Below, in pieces: positions 17,236 through 26,284 of a stretch of DNA of 64,000 nucleotides. The translations under genes were made by a program, and so were the position numbers. Numbering within the stretch: position 1 is the first letter of the stretch; the number at the start of each line of letters is the position of its first letter. Below the pieces are notes generated by a model that saw only the letters and a list, made by a program, of their open reading frames with translations, was not told the DNA's origin and searched no databases. Origin of the DNA: Palsa-465 sp963800475 (lineage in GTDB: Bacteria > Actinomycetota > Thermoleophilia > Solirubrobacterales > Solirubrobacteraceae); NCBI GenBank assembly GCA_963800475.1, contig CAWDAZ010000002.1, forward strand, positions 868,001 through 932,000. Direction: 5' to 3'.

Positions 17236-18639
17236 ATGGAAAGCAGCGCCGCCCTCGCCGACTACCGGCTCGAGTGGAGTGATCCGAAGCGCTACCTGTG
17301 GCTGCTGGGGCTGGTGGTTCCGTTTGTCCCGTTCATCGCCTGGGGGCTCGTCGAGCTGACCGGGCTGGGCCTGATGTGGTGGGCGGGGCCGTTCGTCGTG
17401 TTCGTCCTGATCCCCGCGCTCGACCACCTGATCGGGAAGGACTCCTCGAACCCGCCGGACAGCATTCTTCGCAGGCTCGAGGACGACCGTTACTACCGCT
17501 GGTGCACGTATGTGTTCATCCCGATCCAGTACGCGGGGCTGGCGTTCGCGTGCAGCAAGTGGGCCGGCGGCCACCTGTCGACGATCGACGATCTTGGACT
17601 TGCCGTGACGGTCGGCATGGTCGGCGGGATTGCGATCAACACCGCACACGAGCTCGGGCACAAGCGCCCCCGGCACGAGAAGTGGCTGGCGAAGGTGGCG
17701 CTCGCGCAATCCGGCTACGGGCACTTCTTCATCGAGCACAACCGCGGCCACCACGTGCGCGTCGCGACGCCCGAGGACCCCGCCAGCTCGCGGCTCGGCG
17801 AGAGCTTCTGGGAATTCCTCCCGCGCACCGTCTGGGGGAGCCTGAAGTCGTCGTTGCATCTCGAGAAGCAGCGGCTCGACCGCGTCGGCAAGCCGTTCCT
17901 CTCGCCCCACAACGACATCCTGGGCGCGTGGGCGATGAGCGTTGTCCTGTTCGCGGCGCTCGTCGCAATCTTCGGCTGGAGCGTCGCCCCGTGGCTGGTC
18001 GTGCAGGCGGTGATCTCGTTCTCGCTGCTCGAGGTCGTCAACTACCTCGAGCACTACGGGCTGCTGCGCCAGAAGCTCGACGATGGGCGCTACGAGCGCT
18101 GCCGCCCCGAGCACAGCTGGAACTCGGACAACATCGCGTCGAACCTGTTCCTCTACCACCTGCAGCGCCACTCCGACCACCACGCGCACCCGACGCGTCG
18201 CTACCAGGCGCTGAGGCACTTCGAGGACCTGCCGGAGCTGCCCTCGGGGTACGCCTCGATGATCCTGCTCGCGTACGCGACGCCGCTGTGGTTCAAGGTC
18301 ATGGACCCGCTGGTGGTCGCGCACTACGGGGGCGATCTGAGCCGCGCGAACGTCCTCGATCGCAAGCGCGCGCGGCTGCTCGCACGGTGGGGAGCGAACG
18401 ACGCCAAGCGCGGGGACGATCGCGTGGCGGATGCGCCGAAGACGCGCGCCGCGAGCTCGGCGACCGCGTACCAGTGCCCCGACTGCGGCTACCTGTACGC
18501 CGAGCAGCACGGACACCCGCGTGAGGGATTCCCGCCGGGCACGCCCTGGTCGGCGGTTCCCGACGACTGGAACTGCCCCGACTGCGGCGTCCGGGACAAG
18601 CCCGACTTCGTCCCCGTCGAGCCGGCGGTGGCCCGGTGA
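17236..18639 (+). CDS. alkB: Alkane 1-monooxygenase fused to rubredoxin
   Basis: The 467-residue integral membrane non-haem di-iron hydroxylase converts n-alkanes to 1-alkanols. Hydrophobic helices fill about residues 20-130, and the three histidine boxes are complete: HELGHK (138-143), EHNRGHH (167-173) and LQRHSDHH (309-316), plus NYLEHYG. A rubredoxin domain is fused at the C-terminus, with iron ligands Cys414, Cys417, Cys447 and Cys450 (CPDCG twice), so the electron donor is built in. ATG 17236 follows GGGGAGG at correct spacing. The tetR gene overlaps its stop codon. Medium-to-long alkane use is expected from the family. Confidence 0.95.
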   Translation: MESSAALADYRLEWSDPKRYLWLLGLVVPFVPFIAWGLVELTGLGLMWWAGPFVVFVLIPALDHLIGKDSSNPPDSILRRLEDDRYYRWCTYVFIPIQYAGLAFACSKWAGGHLSTIDDLGLAVTVGMVGGIAINTAHELGHKRPRHEKWLAKVALAQSGYGHFFIEHNRGHHVRVATPEDPASSRLGESFWEFLPRTVWGSLKSSLHLEKQRLDRVGKPFLSPHNDILGAWAMSVVLFAALVAIFGWSVAPWLVVQAVISFSLLEVVNYLEHYGLLRQKLDDGRYERCRPEHSWNSDNIASNLFLYHLQRHSDHHAHPTRRYQALRHFEDLPELPSGYASMILLAYATPLWFKVMDPLVVAHYGGDLSRANVLDRKRARLLARWGANDAKRGDDRVADAPKTRAASSATAYQCPDCGYLYAEQHGHPREGFPPGTPWSAVPDDWNCPDCGVRDKPDFVPVEPAVAR

Positions 18640-19247
18640 GCGCGGCCGCCGAGTCTCGCCCGATTCCGTACGCGGAGCTCGCTCGCGGCGTGCTCCGCGA
18701 GCAGGTGCTGGACGCCGTCGGCGAGCTGCTGCGCGACCGTCCGTGGACGCAGGTGACGATGGCCGAGGTGGCCGCGCGGGGGGGAGTCAGCAGGCAGACG
18801 CTCTACAACACGTTCGGCTCTCGCGAAGAGCTCGCGAGGAGCTACGTCGATCGGGAGGCCGACCGGTTCATTGTCGCGGTCGACGCCGCGGTTCGCGCGC
18901 ACGCTCCCGATCCGCGCGCCGCGCTCGCCGCCGCACTCGAGATCTTCCTGGCGGCCGCGGGCGAGCATCCGCTCGCCCGCGCAATCGTCGCGACCGACGG
19001 CAGCGAGGAGTTGCTCCCGCTGCTCACGACGCGCGGCGGTCCGCTGGTCGGTCGCGTCACCTCGCACCTCACGGATGTGATCCTCGAGAGCTGGCGGGGA
19101 CTCGATCGTGCCGATGCCGCTCCTCTCGCCGACGCGCTCGTGCGCCTCGCGATCAGCCACGCGGCGCTTCCCTCTGGCGACCCGGCCGCCACCGCGAGCG
19201 CGATCGCGCGGCTGCTCGGCCCGCGGATCGACGAGCTCTTAGGCTGA
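18636..19247 (+). CDS. TetR-family regulator of the alkB unit
   Basis: The 203-residue product begins at GTG 18636, overlapping the alkB stop by 4 bp (GTGA), so it is translationally coupled to alkB. The N-terminal HTH (MAEVAARGGVSRQTLYNTFGSREELARSYV) is typical, and the C-terminal all-helical ligand domain spans about residues 75-200. By position it should respond to a lipid or alkane-derived ligand and repress at the palindrome at 17199-17223. Such alkB-linked TetR genes are known in actinobacteria; the specific target here is inference. Confidence 0.88.
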   Translation: MSAAAESRPIPYAELARGVLREQVLDAVGELLRDRPWTQVTMAEVAARGGVSRQTLYNTFGSREELARSYVDREADRFIVAVDAAVRAHAPDPRAALAAALEIFLAAAGEHPLARAIVATDGSEELLPLLTTRGGPLVGRVTSHLTDVILESWRGLDRADAAPLADALVRLAISHAALPSGDPAATASAIARLLGPRIDELLG

Positions 19248-19252
19248 GCCGC

Positions 19253-20458
19253 TCACCGGGGGACACCGGCGGCGCCTCGGCGCCGGCGTGTCCGGCGCCT
19301 CGGGGTGCCGCGGTTCGGAGGCCCGGACCGCGGTCCGGGGCGGTCCCCGTCGGCGCCGTGAAGCCCGTGGTCGAGACCGAGCTCGCCCGCGAGCTTTGTT
19401 ACGTCGCGACGCTGGTCGGGTGTCAGCAGCGTGATCCCGACGCCCTTGCGGCCGGCGCGGCCGGTGCGGCCGATGCGGTGGACATACGTTTCGCTGTCGG
19501 CCGGCGGATCGAAGTTGATCACGTGCGAGATCCCGCTGACATCGATCCCGCGCGCCGCGACGTCGGTCGCGACGAGCGTGTCGACGGCGCCCGCCTCGAA
19601 GCGCGACAGCGCCTGCTCGCGCTGGCGCTGTGACTTGTTTCCGTGCATCGCGACGGCCGTCACCCTGTGCGCGCGGAGCCGCTTGACGAGCCGATCGGCC
19701 CCGTGCTTGGTCCGGACGAACACGAGCGTGAGCTCTTGATCATGCTGGAGCTCGCGGACGAGCGCCTGGACGCGGTGCTCGTGCGCGACCTCCACGAACC
19801 GGTGCTCGATCTCCGCGTTGGCGCGCCGGGCCTGCGGGCCGTGCTGGTGGGTGACCGGATCGCGCGCGTAGTCGCGGGCGATCCGTCCGGCCTCGCCGTC
19901 GAGCGTGGCGGAGAAGAACAGCGTCTGGCGGTCCGTCGGGCAGGCCCCGACGATCCGGTCGATCGCCGGGCGAAAGCCCATGTCGAGCATCCGGTCGGCC
20001 TCGTCGAGAACCAGGATCCGGATCCGATCCAGACGGAACGCCTTGCGCGCGAGCAGGTCCTCCAACCGACCGGGAGTCGCGACGAGGATGTGCGAGTTGG
20101 CGGCGTCCTTGGCTTGCTTGACCAGGCCGGCGCCGCCGTACACGGCCGTCACGCGCAGCGCGCGCGAATGCGCGATCGCGCGGATCTCGTCGACGATCTG
20201 CGTTGCGAGCTCGCGGGTCGGCGCCAGCACCAGCGCCGCCGGACGCGGATCCTCGGCGCGGATTCGTTCGACCAGCGGGATCCCGAACGCGAGCGTCTTG
20301 CCCGAGCCCGTCGGCGACTTGGCGATCACGTCGCGTCCGGCGATCGTGTCGCCGATCACGACCCGCTGGATCGCGAACGGCTCGGTGATCCCGGTGGCGG
20401 AGAGGGAATCGATCACGGCGCGCGAGACACCGAGATCGGCGAAAGATTCAGTTGACAT
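19253..20458 (-). CDS. DEAD-box ATP-dependent RNA helicase
   Basis: The 401-residue protein contains the two RecA-like domains with all core motifs: Q-motif region (FADLGVSRAVIDSLSATGITEPFAIQ), Walker A AKSPTGSGKT, PTRELA, TPGR, DEAD, SAT, VARTK-like FVRTKHGADRL, ARGIDV and HRIGRTGRAG. It unwinds RNA duplexes with ATP. The C-terminus after the core is short, basic and Gly/Arg-rich (RNA-binding tail). ATG 20458 follows AAGGAGTT at proper spacing. It lies downstream of the acyl-CoA operon with a 139-bp leader, so it probably has its own promoter; long leaders are common for cold-shock DEAD helicases. Confidence 0.95.
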   Translation of the reverse strand: MSTESFADLGVSRAVIDSLSATGITEPFAIQRVVIGDTIAGRDVIAKSPTGSGKTLAFGIPLVERIRAEDPRPAALVLAPTRELATQIVDEIRAIAHSRALRVTAVYGGAGLVKQAKDAANSHILVATPGRLEDLLARKAFRLDRIRILVLDEADRMLDMGFRPAIDRIVGACPTDRQTLFFSATLDGEAGRIARDYARDPVTHQHGPQARRANAEIEHRFVEVAHEHRVQALVRELQHDQELTLVFVRTKHGADRLVKRLRAHRVTAVAMHGNKSQRQREQALSRFEAGAVDTLVATDVAARGIDVSGISHVINFDPPADSETYVHRIGRTGRAGRKGVGITLLTPDQRRDVTKLAGELGLDHGLHGADGDRPGPRSGPPNRGTPRRRTRRRRGAAGVPR

Positions 20459-20597
20459 GCAGAACTCCTTGGCGGCGCATATGGGCCGCGGACGATTCGG
20501 GAGGCTACGGCTGACCCGAACCGCTGAATGCGGGACCCAAGCAAGCTGCCTCGCGGCCGGCTGGACCGACCGCTCTTTCGAAGTTAGCAGGTCTTTG

Positions 20598-21695
20598 CTA
20601 CGAAACCGCCGGCTCGCCGGCCGCACCGATCAACGACATCATCGCGTCGAGGTAGGCGCTGCGGCCGGCGTGGAGCAGGTGGCTGCCCGGGAACCACCGC
20701 AGCTCCGGCCGGTCCCAGTGCTCCCATAGGAGCAGAGCCTGCTCGGGCGGGGCGAGCCGATCGCCGAGGCCGCCGATGATCATCCGGCGCTCCAACGGGA
20801 TCACCGGGCGGTAGCTGAGCGGCGAGTGGACCGCGAGCGCGGCGTCGACCGCGTCCAGGTCGACGCCCCCGGCGCGCGAGCCGAGCGCGAGCAGCAGGTT
20901 CGCCGGGAACCATTGGCGGAGCAGGCGAGGGATGCTGACCACCGGCGAATTCGGGATCACGGCGATCGGGCGCCGGTCGACCGCGGCGAGCAGCGCCGTC
21001 ACGTAGCCGCCGAGCGAAAGCCCGGTGACGGCCACCTCGTCAACGCCCGCTCGCTCGAGATGGTCGATGAACAGACGCAGGTCATGGACCGCGTGGATGA
21101 TCGCCTCGTTGAAATGCGCGGCTCCGTGGGCGAACAGGCCCCACCCGCTGAACGCCGCGAACCGTGCCTGGCGGACGCCGTGGAACGGCAGCAGGTACAG
21201 CAGCACGTCGTAGCCGAGCCCGTACAGCCGCGGGAGATCGAAGAACCGGCTGTTGAACCAGAACGGGGAGGCGCCGAAGCCGTGGATCACGACGAGCGTC
21301 GGGCGCGGTCCCTCCGAGTGGCGCCAGTGCTGCGCCCACGCGACGGCGTTCTGGTCGTGGCGCGCGTAGTCGCGGCGCGCGTCGGGGTGCAGCGCCGTGT
21401 AGGGGCTCTGCAGGCGCAGCAGCGCCGCGCCGCCGTCGGGTAGCGACGGCCGGTCCAGCGGTCGTGCGACGACGTCCGGCTCGGCGTCGGGTCGTTTGAA
21501 GACCGCCGCCGGATCTCCCTGCTCGGCGAGATCCCGGTACAGCTCGAGCAGCCGCAGTTCCCGCCGGAGGTCGCTGCGCAGCGCCCAGCCGCCGACCGGG
21601 AGCGTCAGCACGGACGCGAGCGCGGTGCGCACCCCGAGGTCCAGCGTCGCGGTGCCGCCGACCAGCGCCCGCGAGCCGCAGTCGAGGCCGTCCAC
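20598..21695 (-). CDS. Alpha/beta hydrolase, last gene of the acyl-CoA operon
   Basis: The 365-residue protein has a canonical hydrolase fold. The oxyanion region is VVIHGFGASPFWFNSRFF, the nucleophile elbow is VTGLSLGGYVTALL (catalytic Ser), and SPVVSIP and a late His in GSHLLHAG complete a plausible triad. The start GTG 21695 lies 5 bp past the SDR stop, so cotranscription is clear. An amphipathic N-terminal segment (TALASVLTLPVGGWALRSDLRREL) could bind membrane. Substrate is unknown; an ester or thioester released by the pathway is reasonable from context. Confidence 0.82.
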   Translation of the reverse strand: MDGLDCGSRALVGGTATLDLGVRTALASVLTLPVGGWALRSDLRRELRLLELYRDLAEQGDPAAVFKRPDAEPDVVARPLDRPSLPDGGAALLRLQSPYTALHPDARRDYARHDQNAVAWAQHWRHSEGPRPTLVVIHGFGASPFWFNSRFFDLPRLYGLGYDVLLYLLPFHGVRQARFAAFSGWGLFAHGAAHFNEAIIHAVHDLRLFIDHLERAGVDEVAVTGLSLGGYVTALLAAVDRRPIAVIPNSPVVSIPRLLRQWFPANLLLALGSRAGGVDLDAVDAALAVHSPLSYRPVIPLERRMIIGGLGDRLAPPEQALLLWEHWDRPELRWFPGSHLLHAGRSAYLDAMMSLIGAAGEPAVS

Positions 21696-21700
21696 GCCGG

Positions 21701-22597
21701 TCAGCCGGTTGCGACCGGCGCGCGGTCCTCCAGGCGCGCGGCGATGTCGTCGATCTCCCACGCCCCGTCGGTCTCGATCTGGCGGGTCGCCGACCAGCCG
21801 CTGAGCTCCTGGATGCACCCGCCCTGGACCGCGAACACTTTGCCGCTGAGCTGGCACTCGGCGCTCGCGAGGTACGCCACCAGCGGCGAGATGTTCGAGG
21901 GGTCGAACAGGTCGTGGCCGCCATCGGTCATCGCTCCGGCGGCGAACACGGCGCCCATCCCCGGCGTGGCGAGCGTCAGCCGCGTGCGGGCGATCGGCGC
22001 GATCGCGTTGACGCGCACGCCGTAGCGCTCGAGCTCGCCCGCCGCGACGAGCGTGATCGCGGCGATCGCGGCCTTCGCCGCGCCGTAGTTCGCCTGACCG
22101 GCGTTGGGCACCGTCAGCCCCGACGCGGACGCGGTGTTGATCACCGCGGCGTTCGGCTGCTCGCCTGCCTTCGACCGTGCCTTCCAGTGGTCGGCGGCAT
22201 GGCGCAGGACCGCGAAGTGGCCCTTGAGGTGCACGCTGATCACGGCGTCCCACTCCGCCTCGCCGTGGCCGGCGATGAACGCGTCGCGCAGGATCCCCGC
22301 GTTGTTCACGACAACGTCCAGCTGGCCAAATTCTGCGACCGCCTGCTCGATCAGCGCGGCGGCGCCGTCCCAGTCGGCGACGCTGGCCGTGTTCGCGACC
22401 GCGCGCCCGCCAGCGGCCTCGATCTCGGCGACCACCTCGTGCGCCGGGCCGGCGTCGGCACCGGTTCCGTCGTTCGCGCCGCCGAGGTCGTTGACCACCA
22501 CGCGGGCGCCCTCGCGCGCGAACAGCAGCGCGTGCTCGCGGCCGATCCCGCGGCCCGCACCGGTGATCACGGCGACCCGGCCCTCGAGCGCGCTCAT
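21701..22597 (-). CDS. SDR-family 3-hydroxyacyl-CoA dehydrogenase-like protein
   Basis: The 298-residue NAD(P)-dependent short-chain dehydrogenase shows the cofactor motif ITGAGRGIGREHALLFAREGARVVV, NNAG in VVVNNAGILRDAF, and a catalytic region with Ser (INTASASGLTVPN) and YGAAK (Tyr-x-x-x-Lys). The sequence resembles the dehydrogenase part of peroxisomal multifunctional enzyme type 2. It probably oxidises the 3-hydroxyacyl-CoA made by the MaoC hydratase. Its ATG overlaps the maoC stop (ATGA). Confidence 0.88.
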   Translation of the reverse strand: MSALEGRVAVITGAGRGIGREHALLFAREGARVVVNDLGGANDGTGADAGPAHEVVAEIEAAGGRAVANTASVADWDGAAALIEQAVAEFGQLDVVVNNAGILRDAFIAGHGEAEWDAVISVHLKGHFAVLRHAADHWKARSKAGEQPNAAVINTASASGLTVPNAGQANYGAAKAAIAAITLVAAGELERYGVRVNAIAPIARTRLTLATPGMGAVFAAGAMTDGGHDLFDPSNISPLVAYLASAECQLSGKVFAVQGGCIQELSGWSATRQIETDGAWEIDDIAARLEDRAPVATG

Positions 22598-23445
22598 CCG
22601 TCCACCTCCGCGAGCCCGTCGCGCAGCACCGCGGTGCCGCCGACATCGGTCTCGAAGCCGAACACGCCCGGCGCGGTCTGCCACACGCGCGTGTGGATGT
22701 CCTGGCCGGGGAGGACAGGCTTCGAGAACCTGACCGCGAGCCGCTTCAGCCGCGACGCGTCGCCGGCCCCGAGCTCCTCGAGGATCCCCCACGAGGTGAA
22801 CGCGAGCATGCAGAAGCCGTGGGCGATGATTCCCGGCAGCCCCACGTCGCGCGCGACCTGCTCGTCGAGGTGGATCGGCATCGGGTCGCCCGAGGCCGGC
22901 GAGTACCTGAACGTCTGGTCCTCGTCGACGTGCTGGGTGAACTCGGCGAGCGGATCCGTCGCACGGAGCGACTCGTCGAGCTTGTGCTCCGGCGGGAGCT
23001 CGCCGATCCGGCGGCCGTCGTCGAACCGCCGGAAGAACGAGGTGACGTACTGCTCGACGACCAGCTCCCCGTCCTCGTCGCGCGTCTCGAGGTACGTGCA
23101 ACACCGGGTTCCGTTGGGCAGGCCCTCGAAGCCGGTCATCTTCCCGCGCGAGACCAGCGCGTCGCCGGGACGGATCGGGCGATGGAAGCGGAAGTCCTGC
23201 TCGCCGTGAAGCACCTTGCCGAGCACCGACAGCGGCACGACCTCGAGCGCCGGCTCGAGCAGCGCCTGGAACACGGGCACGATCGCGAACACCGGCGCTG
23301 CCACGTCGCCGGCGCGATGCGCGGCGATCGGGTCGTTCGTCGCCTCGGCGTACTCGACGAGCCGCTCGCGCTCCACCTCGAAGCGGACCGGGTCGGTCCA
23401 CCGATCGAGTCCTGCCTCGTTGCACTGCAGCGTCTCAGTGCTCAT
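22594..23445 (-). CDS. MaoC-like enoyl-CoA hydratase (double hotdog)
   Basis: The 283-residue protein has two hotdog folds. The first half contains AGDVAAPVFAIVPVFQALLEP and GEQDFRFHRPIRPGDALVSRGKM. The second has the MaoC hydratase signature DPMPIHLDEQVARDVGLPGIIAHGFC (catalytic Asp and His), as in 2-enoyl-CoA hydratase 2 enzymes. It hydrates trans-2-enoyl-CoA. ATG 23445 (MSTETLQCNEAGL) overlaps the SRPBCC stop by 4 bp. Position between the dehydrogenase and SDR steps fits a beta-oxidation cycle. Confidence 0.88.
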   Translation of the reverse strand: MSTETLQCNEAGLDRWTDPVRFEVERERLVEYAEATNDPIAAHRAGDVAAPVFAIVPVFQALLEPALEVVPLSVLGKVLHGEQDFRFHRPIRPGDALVSRGKMTGFEGLPNGTRCCTYLETRDEDGELVVEQYVTSFFRRFDDGRRIGELPPEHKLDESLRATDPLAEFTQHVDEDQTFRYSPASGDPMPIHLDEQVARDVGLPGIIAHGFCMLAFTSWGILEELGAGDASRLKRLAVRFSKPVLPGQDIHTRVWQTAPGVFGFETDVGGTAVLRDGLAEVDG

Positions 23446-23876
23446 GCGACCAGCTCGGTCAGCTTCGCCAGCGACGCCTCGAGGTTCGCCTGCGCGTCCT
23501 TCTCGACCGCCTTGCCGAGCGCGCCGACGACGAGCTGGCCCTCGAACTCGGCGTCGATCGTGGCCGTCGAGCCACCGTTGCCGTCCGAGCTGACGCCGAG
23601 CGTGAAGGTGGTCTTCACGCCGGCCATTCCCGTGCCGCTGATCGTCAGCTTCGACGGCTCCTCGAACTTCTGCACCGCCCACGAGATCGTGTTGGCCATC
23701 CCGAGCATCGTCACCACCTCGTCAGCGGTGGCGCCTGGGGTGAAGCGGTCGGGGACCTCGCCCTTCCACTTGGTGTGGATCGTCAGCCACCGCTCGTAGG
23801 TGCCCGGATCGCAGATCGCGTCCCACACCGTCTGCGGCGTCGCGGGGATCGCGATCGTCGCGTTGACCTTGCCCAT
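23442..23876 (-). CDS. SRPBCC (START-like) ligand-binding protein
   Basis: The 144-residue product has the SRPBCC/polyketide-cyclase-like pattern: N-terminal strand and helix (NATIAIPATPQTVWDAICDPGTYERWL), long beta sheet region, and C-terminal helix (LVVGALGKAVEKDAQANLEASLAKLTELVA). It likely binds a hydrophobic substrate or CoA ester in the cytosol. It is cotranscribed with the thiolase and maoC genes, which suggests it carries or sequesters pathway intermediates. No catalytic role is evident. Confidence 0.8.
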   Translation of the reverse strand: MGKVNATIAIPATPQTVWDAICDPGTYERWLTIHTKWKGEVPDRFTPGATADEVVTMLGMANTISWAVQKFEEPSKLTISGTGMAGVKTTFTLGVSSDGNGGSTATIDAEFEGQLVVGALGKAVEKDAQANLEASLAKLTELVA

Positions 23877-23903
23877 GCTCTCTCGCTCCCTTCGTTGTCG
23901 TGC

Positions 23904-25094
23904 TCAGCGCTCAGCGCGCCGGTAGGCGGTGATCACGGCGCTGCCGCCGAGACCGATGTTGTGCTGAAGCCCGGCGGAGACGTCCTCGACCTGGCGCCCG
24001 TCCGCCTCGCCGCGCAGCTGCCAGTTCAGCTCGGCGCACTGCGCCAGCCCGGTCGCGCCGAGCGGATGGCCCTTCGAGATCAGTCCTCCCGACGGGTTCA
24101 CGACCCAGCGGCCGCCGTAAGTCGTCTCGCCTTCGTCGATCAGCCGCGGCGCGTCGCCCTCGTCGCACAGCTCGAGCGCCTCGTACAGCAGCAGCTCGTT
24201 GGCGCTGAAGCAGTCGTGCAGCTCGATCACCTGGAAGTCCTCGGGCCCGAGCCCGGACTGCTCGTAGACGGCTCGTGCCGCCTTCACGTTCATGTCGTAG
24301 CCGATCACGTCCTTGCACGTGCGCGTCGAGAGCGAGCTCTCGAAGTCGGTCGTCATCGACTGGCCGACGATCTCGACCGCCTGGGCCGCCAGCCCGTGAC
24401 GGTCGACGAACTGATCGCTGGCGAGGATCGCCGCCGCCGACCCGTCCGAGGTCGGCGAGCACTGCAGCTTGGTCAGCGGCGCATAGATCTCAGGCGCCTG
24501 CTCGATCTCCTCGAGCGAGTACTCGCGCTGGAACTGCGCGTACGGGTTGTTGACCGAGTGCTTGTGGTTCTTGTGGCCGATCTTCGCGAAGTGCTGCGGC
24601 TCGGAGCCGTGCTCGCGCATGTGCTCGCGGCCGGCGGCGCCGAACATCCACGGCGCCGGCGGGAGCCTGACCTCGGAGATCTCGGCAAGCAGGTTGATGT
24701 GCTGTCCGATCGGTTGCTCGCGGTCGGTGAACGTCGCGCCGAGCGAGCCCGGCTGCATCTTCTCGAAGCCGAGCGCGAGCACACATTCGGCGACTGACGC
24801 CCGGATCGACTGGGCGGCCAGGAACAGCGCGCTCGACCCGGTCGAGCAATTCGAATTGACGTTGAACACCGGGATCCCGGTCATGCCGAGCTCGTAGACG
24901 GCACGATGGCCCGAGCACGACTCGCCGTACACGTAACCGACGTAGGCCTGCTCGACCTCGTCGTAGCGCACGCCGGCGTCGGCCAGTGCCGTCTGGCCCG
25001 CCGCGCGCGCCCAGTCGTGGTAGTCGCCGTCCTTGGTGCCCGGCTTGTCGAACTTGGTCATCCCGACGCCGACCACGTAGACGGGACGCGTCAT
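23904..25094 (-). CDS. Thiolase / SCP2-type lipid-transfer thiolase
   Basis: The 396-residue protein matches SCPx-like thiolases. Nucleophile-region NSNCSTGSSALFLAAQSI holds the acyl-accepting Cys, ELHDCFSANELLLYEAL the mid-segment with HDCF, and NPSGGLISKGHPLGATGLAQ the C-terminal GHP histidine motif. These enzymes cleave 3-oxoacyl-CoA; in actinobacteria, relatives act on sterol side chains. It has no C-terminal SCP2 domain. ATG 25094 overlaps the stop of the acyl-CoA dehydrogenase (ATGA), showing tight coupling. Confidence 0.9.
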   Translation of the reverse strand: MTRPVYVVGVGMTKFDKPGTKDGDYHDWARAAGQTALADAGVRYDEVEQAYVGYVYGESCSGHRAVYELGMTGIPVFNVNSNCSTGSSALFLAAQSIRASVAECVLALGFEKMQPGSLGATFTDREQPIGQHINLLAEISEVRLPPAPWMFGAAGREHMREHGSEPQHFAKIGHKNHKHSVNNPYAQFQREYSLEEIEQAPEIYAPLTKLQCSPTSDGSAAAILASDQFVDRHGLAAQAVEIVGQSMTTDFESSLSTRTCKDVIGYDMNVKAARAVYEQSGLGPEDFQVIELHDCFSANELLLYEALELCDEGDAPRLIDEGETTYGGRWVVNPSGGLISKGHPLGATGLAQCAELNWQLRGEADGRQVEDVSAGLQHNIGLGGSAVITAYRRAER

Positions 25095-26263
25095 AAACCC
25101 ATACCCCGGCCGATCAGCTCCTTCATGATCTCGTTCGTCCCCGCGTAGATCTTCGTGATCCGGGCGTCGACCCAGGCCTTCGAGATCGGGTACTCGGTCG
25201 TATAGCCGTAGCCGCCGTGCAGCTGGAGCCCGACGTCGGCGACCTTGCACGACAGCTCGGTTGTCCACCACTTCGCCATCGCGGCCTCCTCGACGGTCGC
25301 GACGCCGGCGCAGTGGCGGGTGATCGTGCGGTCGATGAAGCAGCGCGTGATCTCGAGCTCGGTCCTGAGCTCGGCGAGCGCGAACCGCGAGTTCTGGAAG
25401 GACCCGATCGGGCGGCCGAACGCCTTGCGCTCCTTGACGTACTGAAGCGTCAGCTCGAACGCCGCCTCGGCGCCCGCGAGCGCGCTGACGGCCAGCACGA
25501 GCCGCTCGGGCACCAGGCGGGAGATGAGTTGGAAGAACCCCGACCCCTCCTCGCCGACCATATTCTCCGCCGGCACGCGAACCTCGTTGAAGAACAGCTC
25601 GGCGGTGTCCGAGCAGTGCTGGCCGAGCTTCTCGATCTGCTTGCCGCGCTCGAAGCCGTCCATCTCGCGCTCGACGACGAACAGCGACAGGCCCCCGTGC
25701 TTGTCCTCGCCGGTGCGCGCGGCGACGATCACCAGGTCCGCCAGCAGCCCGTTGGTGATGAACGTCTTCTGGCCGTTCAGCACCCAGCAGTCTCCGTCGC
25801 GCTTCGCGCGGGTGGCGATCGCCGCGAGATCCGAGCCGGTCCCCGGCTCCGTCATCGCGATCGCGAGCACGGTCTCGCCGCCGGCGACACCCGGAAGCCA
25901 GCGCTGCTTCTGCTCCTCCGTGCACGAGGCGCGCAGATAGGGGAGACACACGTCGGTGTGGAGCAGCGGGCCGATCAGCGCGTCGCCGACTCCGGAGCGC
26001 GCCGCCTCCTCGCTGATCACGACGTTGAAGCGCCAGTCGTCGACGCCCGGACCTCCGTACGCCTCGGGCACCTCCATCGCGAGGAAGCCGTAGCTCGCCA
26101 TCTTCGTGAACAGCCCGCGGTCGACGATCTGGGCGCGTTCCCACTCCGCGTGATGCGGGCGCACCTCGGCTTCGATGAAGCGGCGAACGCTGTCGCGGAA
26201 GTCGTCGTGCTCCGAGTCGAACAGCTCGCGCTTGGCGGCAGGCGACGCAACGGATGTGGCCAC
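25091..26263 (-). CDS. Acyl-CoA dehydrogenase
   Basis: The 390-residue FAD enzyme removes hydrogens from C2-C3 of an acyl-CoA, the first step of beta-oxidation. Visible motifs: LAIAMTEPGTGSDLAAI (FAD-binding loop), VLNGQKTFITNG, the helix VKERKAFGRPIGSFQNSRF, and the C-terminal GGYGYTTEYPISKAWVDARITKIYAGTNEI, with the catalytic Glu position unresolved by eye. GTG 26263 (VATSVASPAAKREL) was chosen; it has GGAAAGG upstream, and the open frame beyond it crosses the divergent promoter. It is the first gene of a six-gene operon controlled across the palindrome at 26285-26339. Confidence 0.92.
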   Translation of the reverse strand: MATSVASPAAKRELFDSEHDDFRDSVRRFIEAEVRPHHAEWERAQIVDRGLFTKMASYGFLAMEVPEAYGGPGVDDWRFNVVISEEAARSGVGDALIGPLLHTDVCLPYLRASCTEEQKQRWLPGVAGGETVLAIAMTEPGTGSDLAAIATRAKRDGDCWVLNGQKTFITNGLLADLVIVAARTGEDKHGGLSLFVVEREMDGFERGKQIEKLGQHCSDTAELFFNEVRVPAENMVGEEGSGFFQLISRLVPERLVLAVSALAGAEAAFELTLQYVKERKAFGRPIGSFQNSRFALAELRTELEITRCFIDRTITRHCAGVATVEEAAMAKWWTTELSCKVADVGLQLHGGYGYTTEYPISKAWVDARITKIYAGTNEIMKELIGRGMGL

Positions 26264-26284
26264 GATCAGGGTCCTTTCCAGGGA

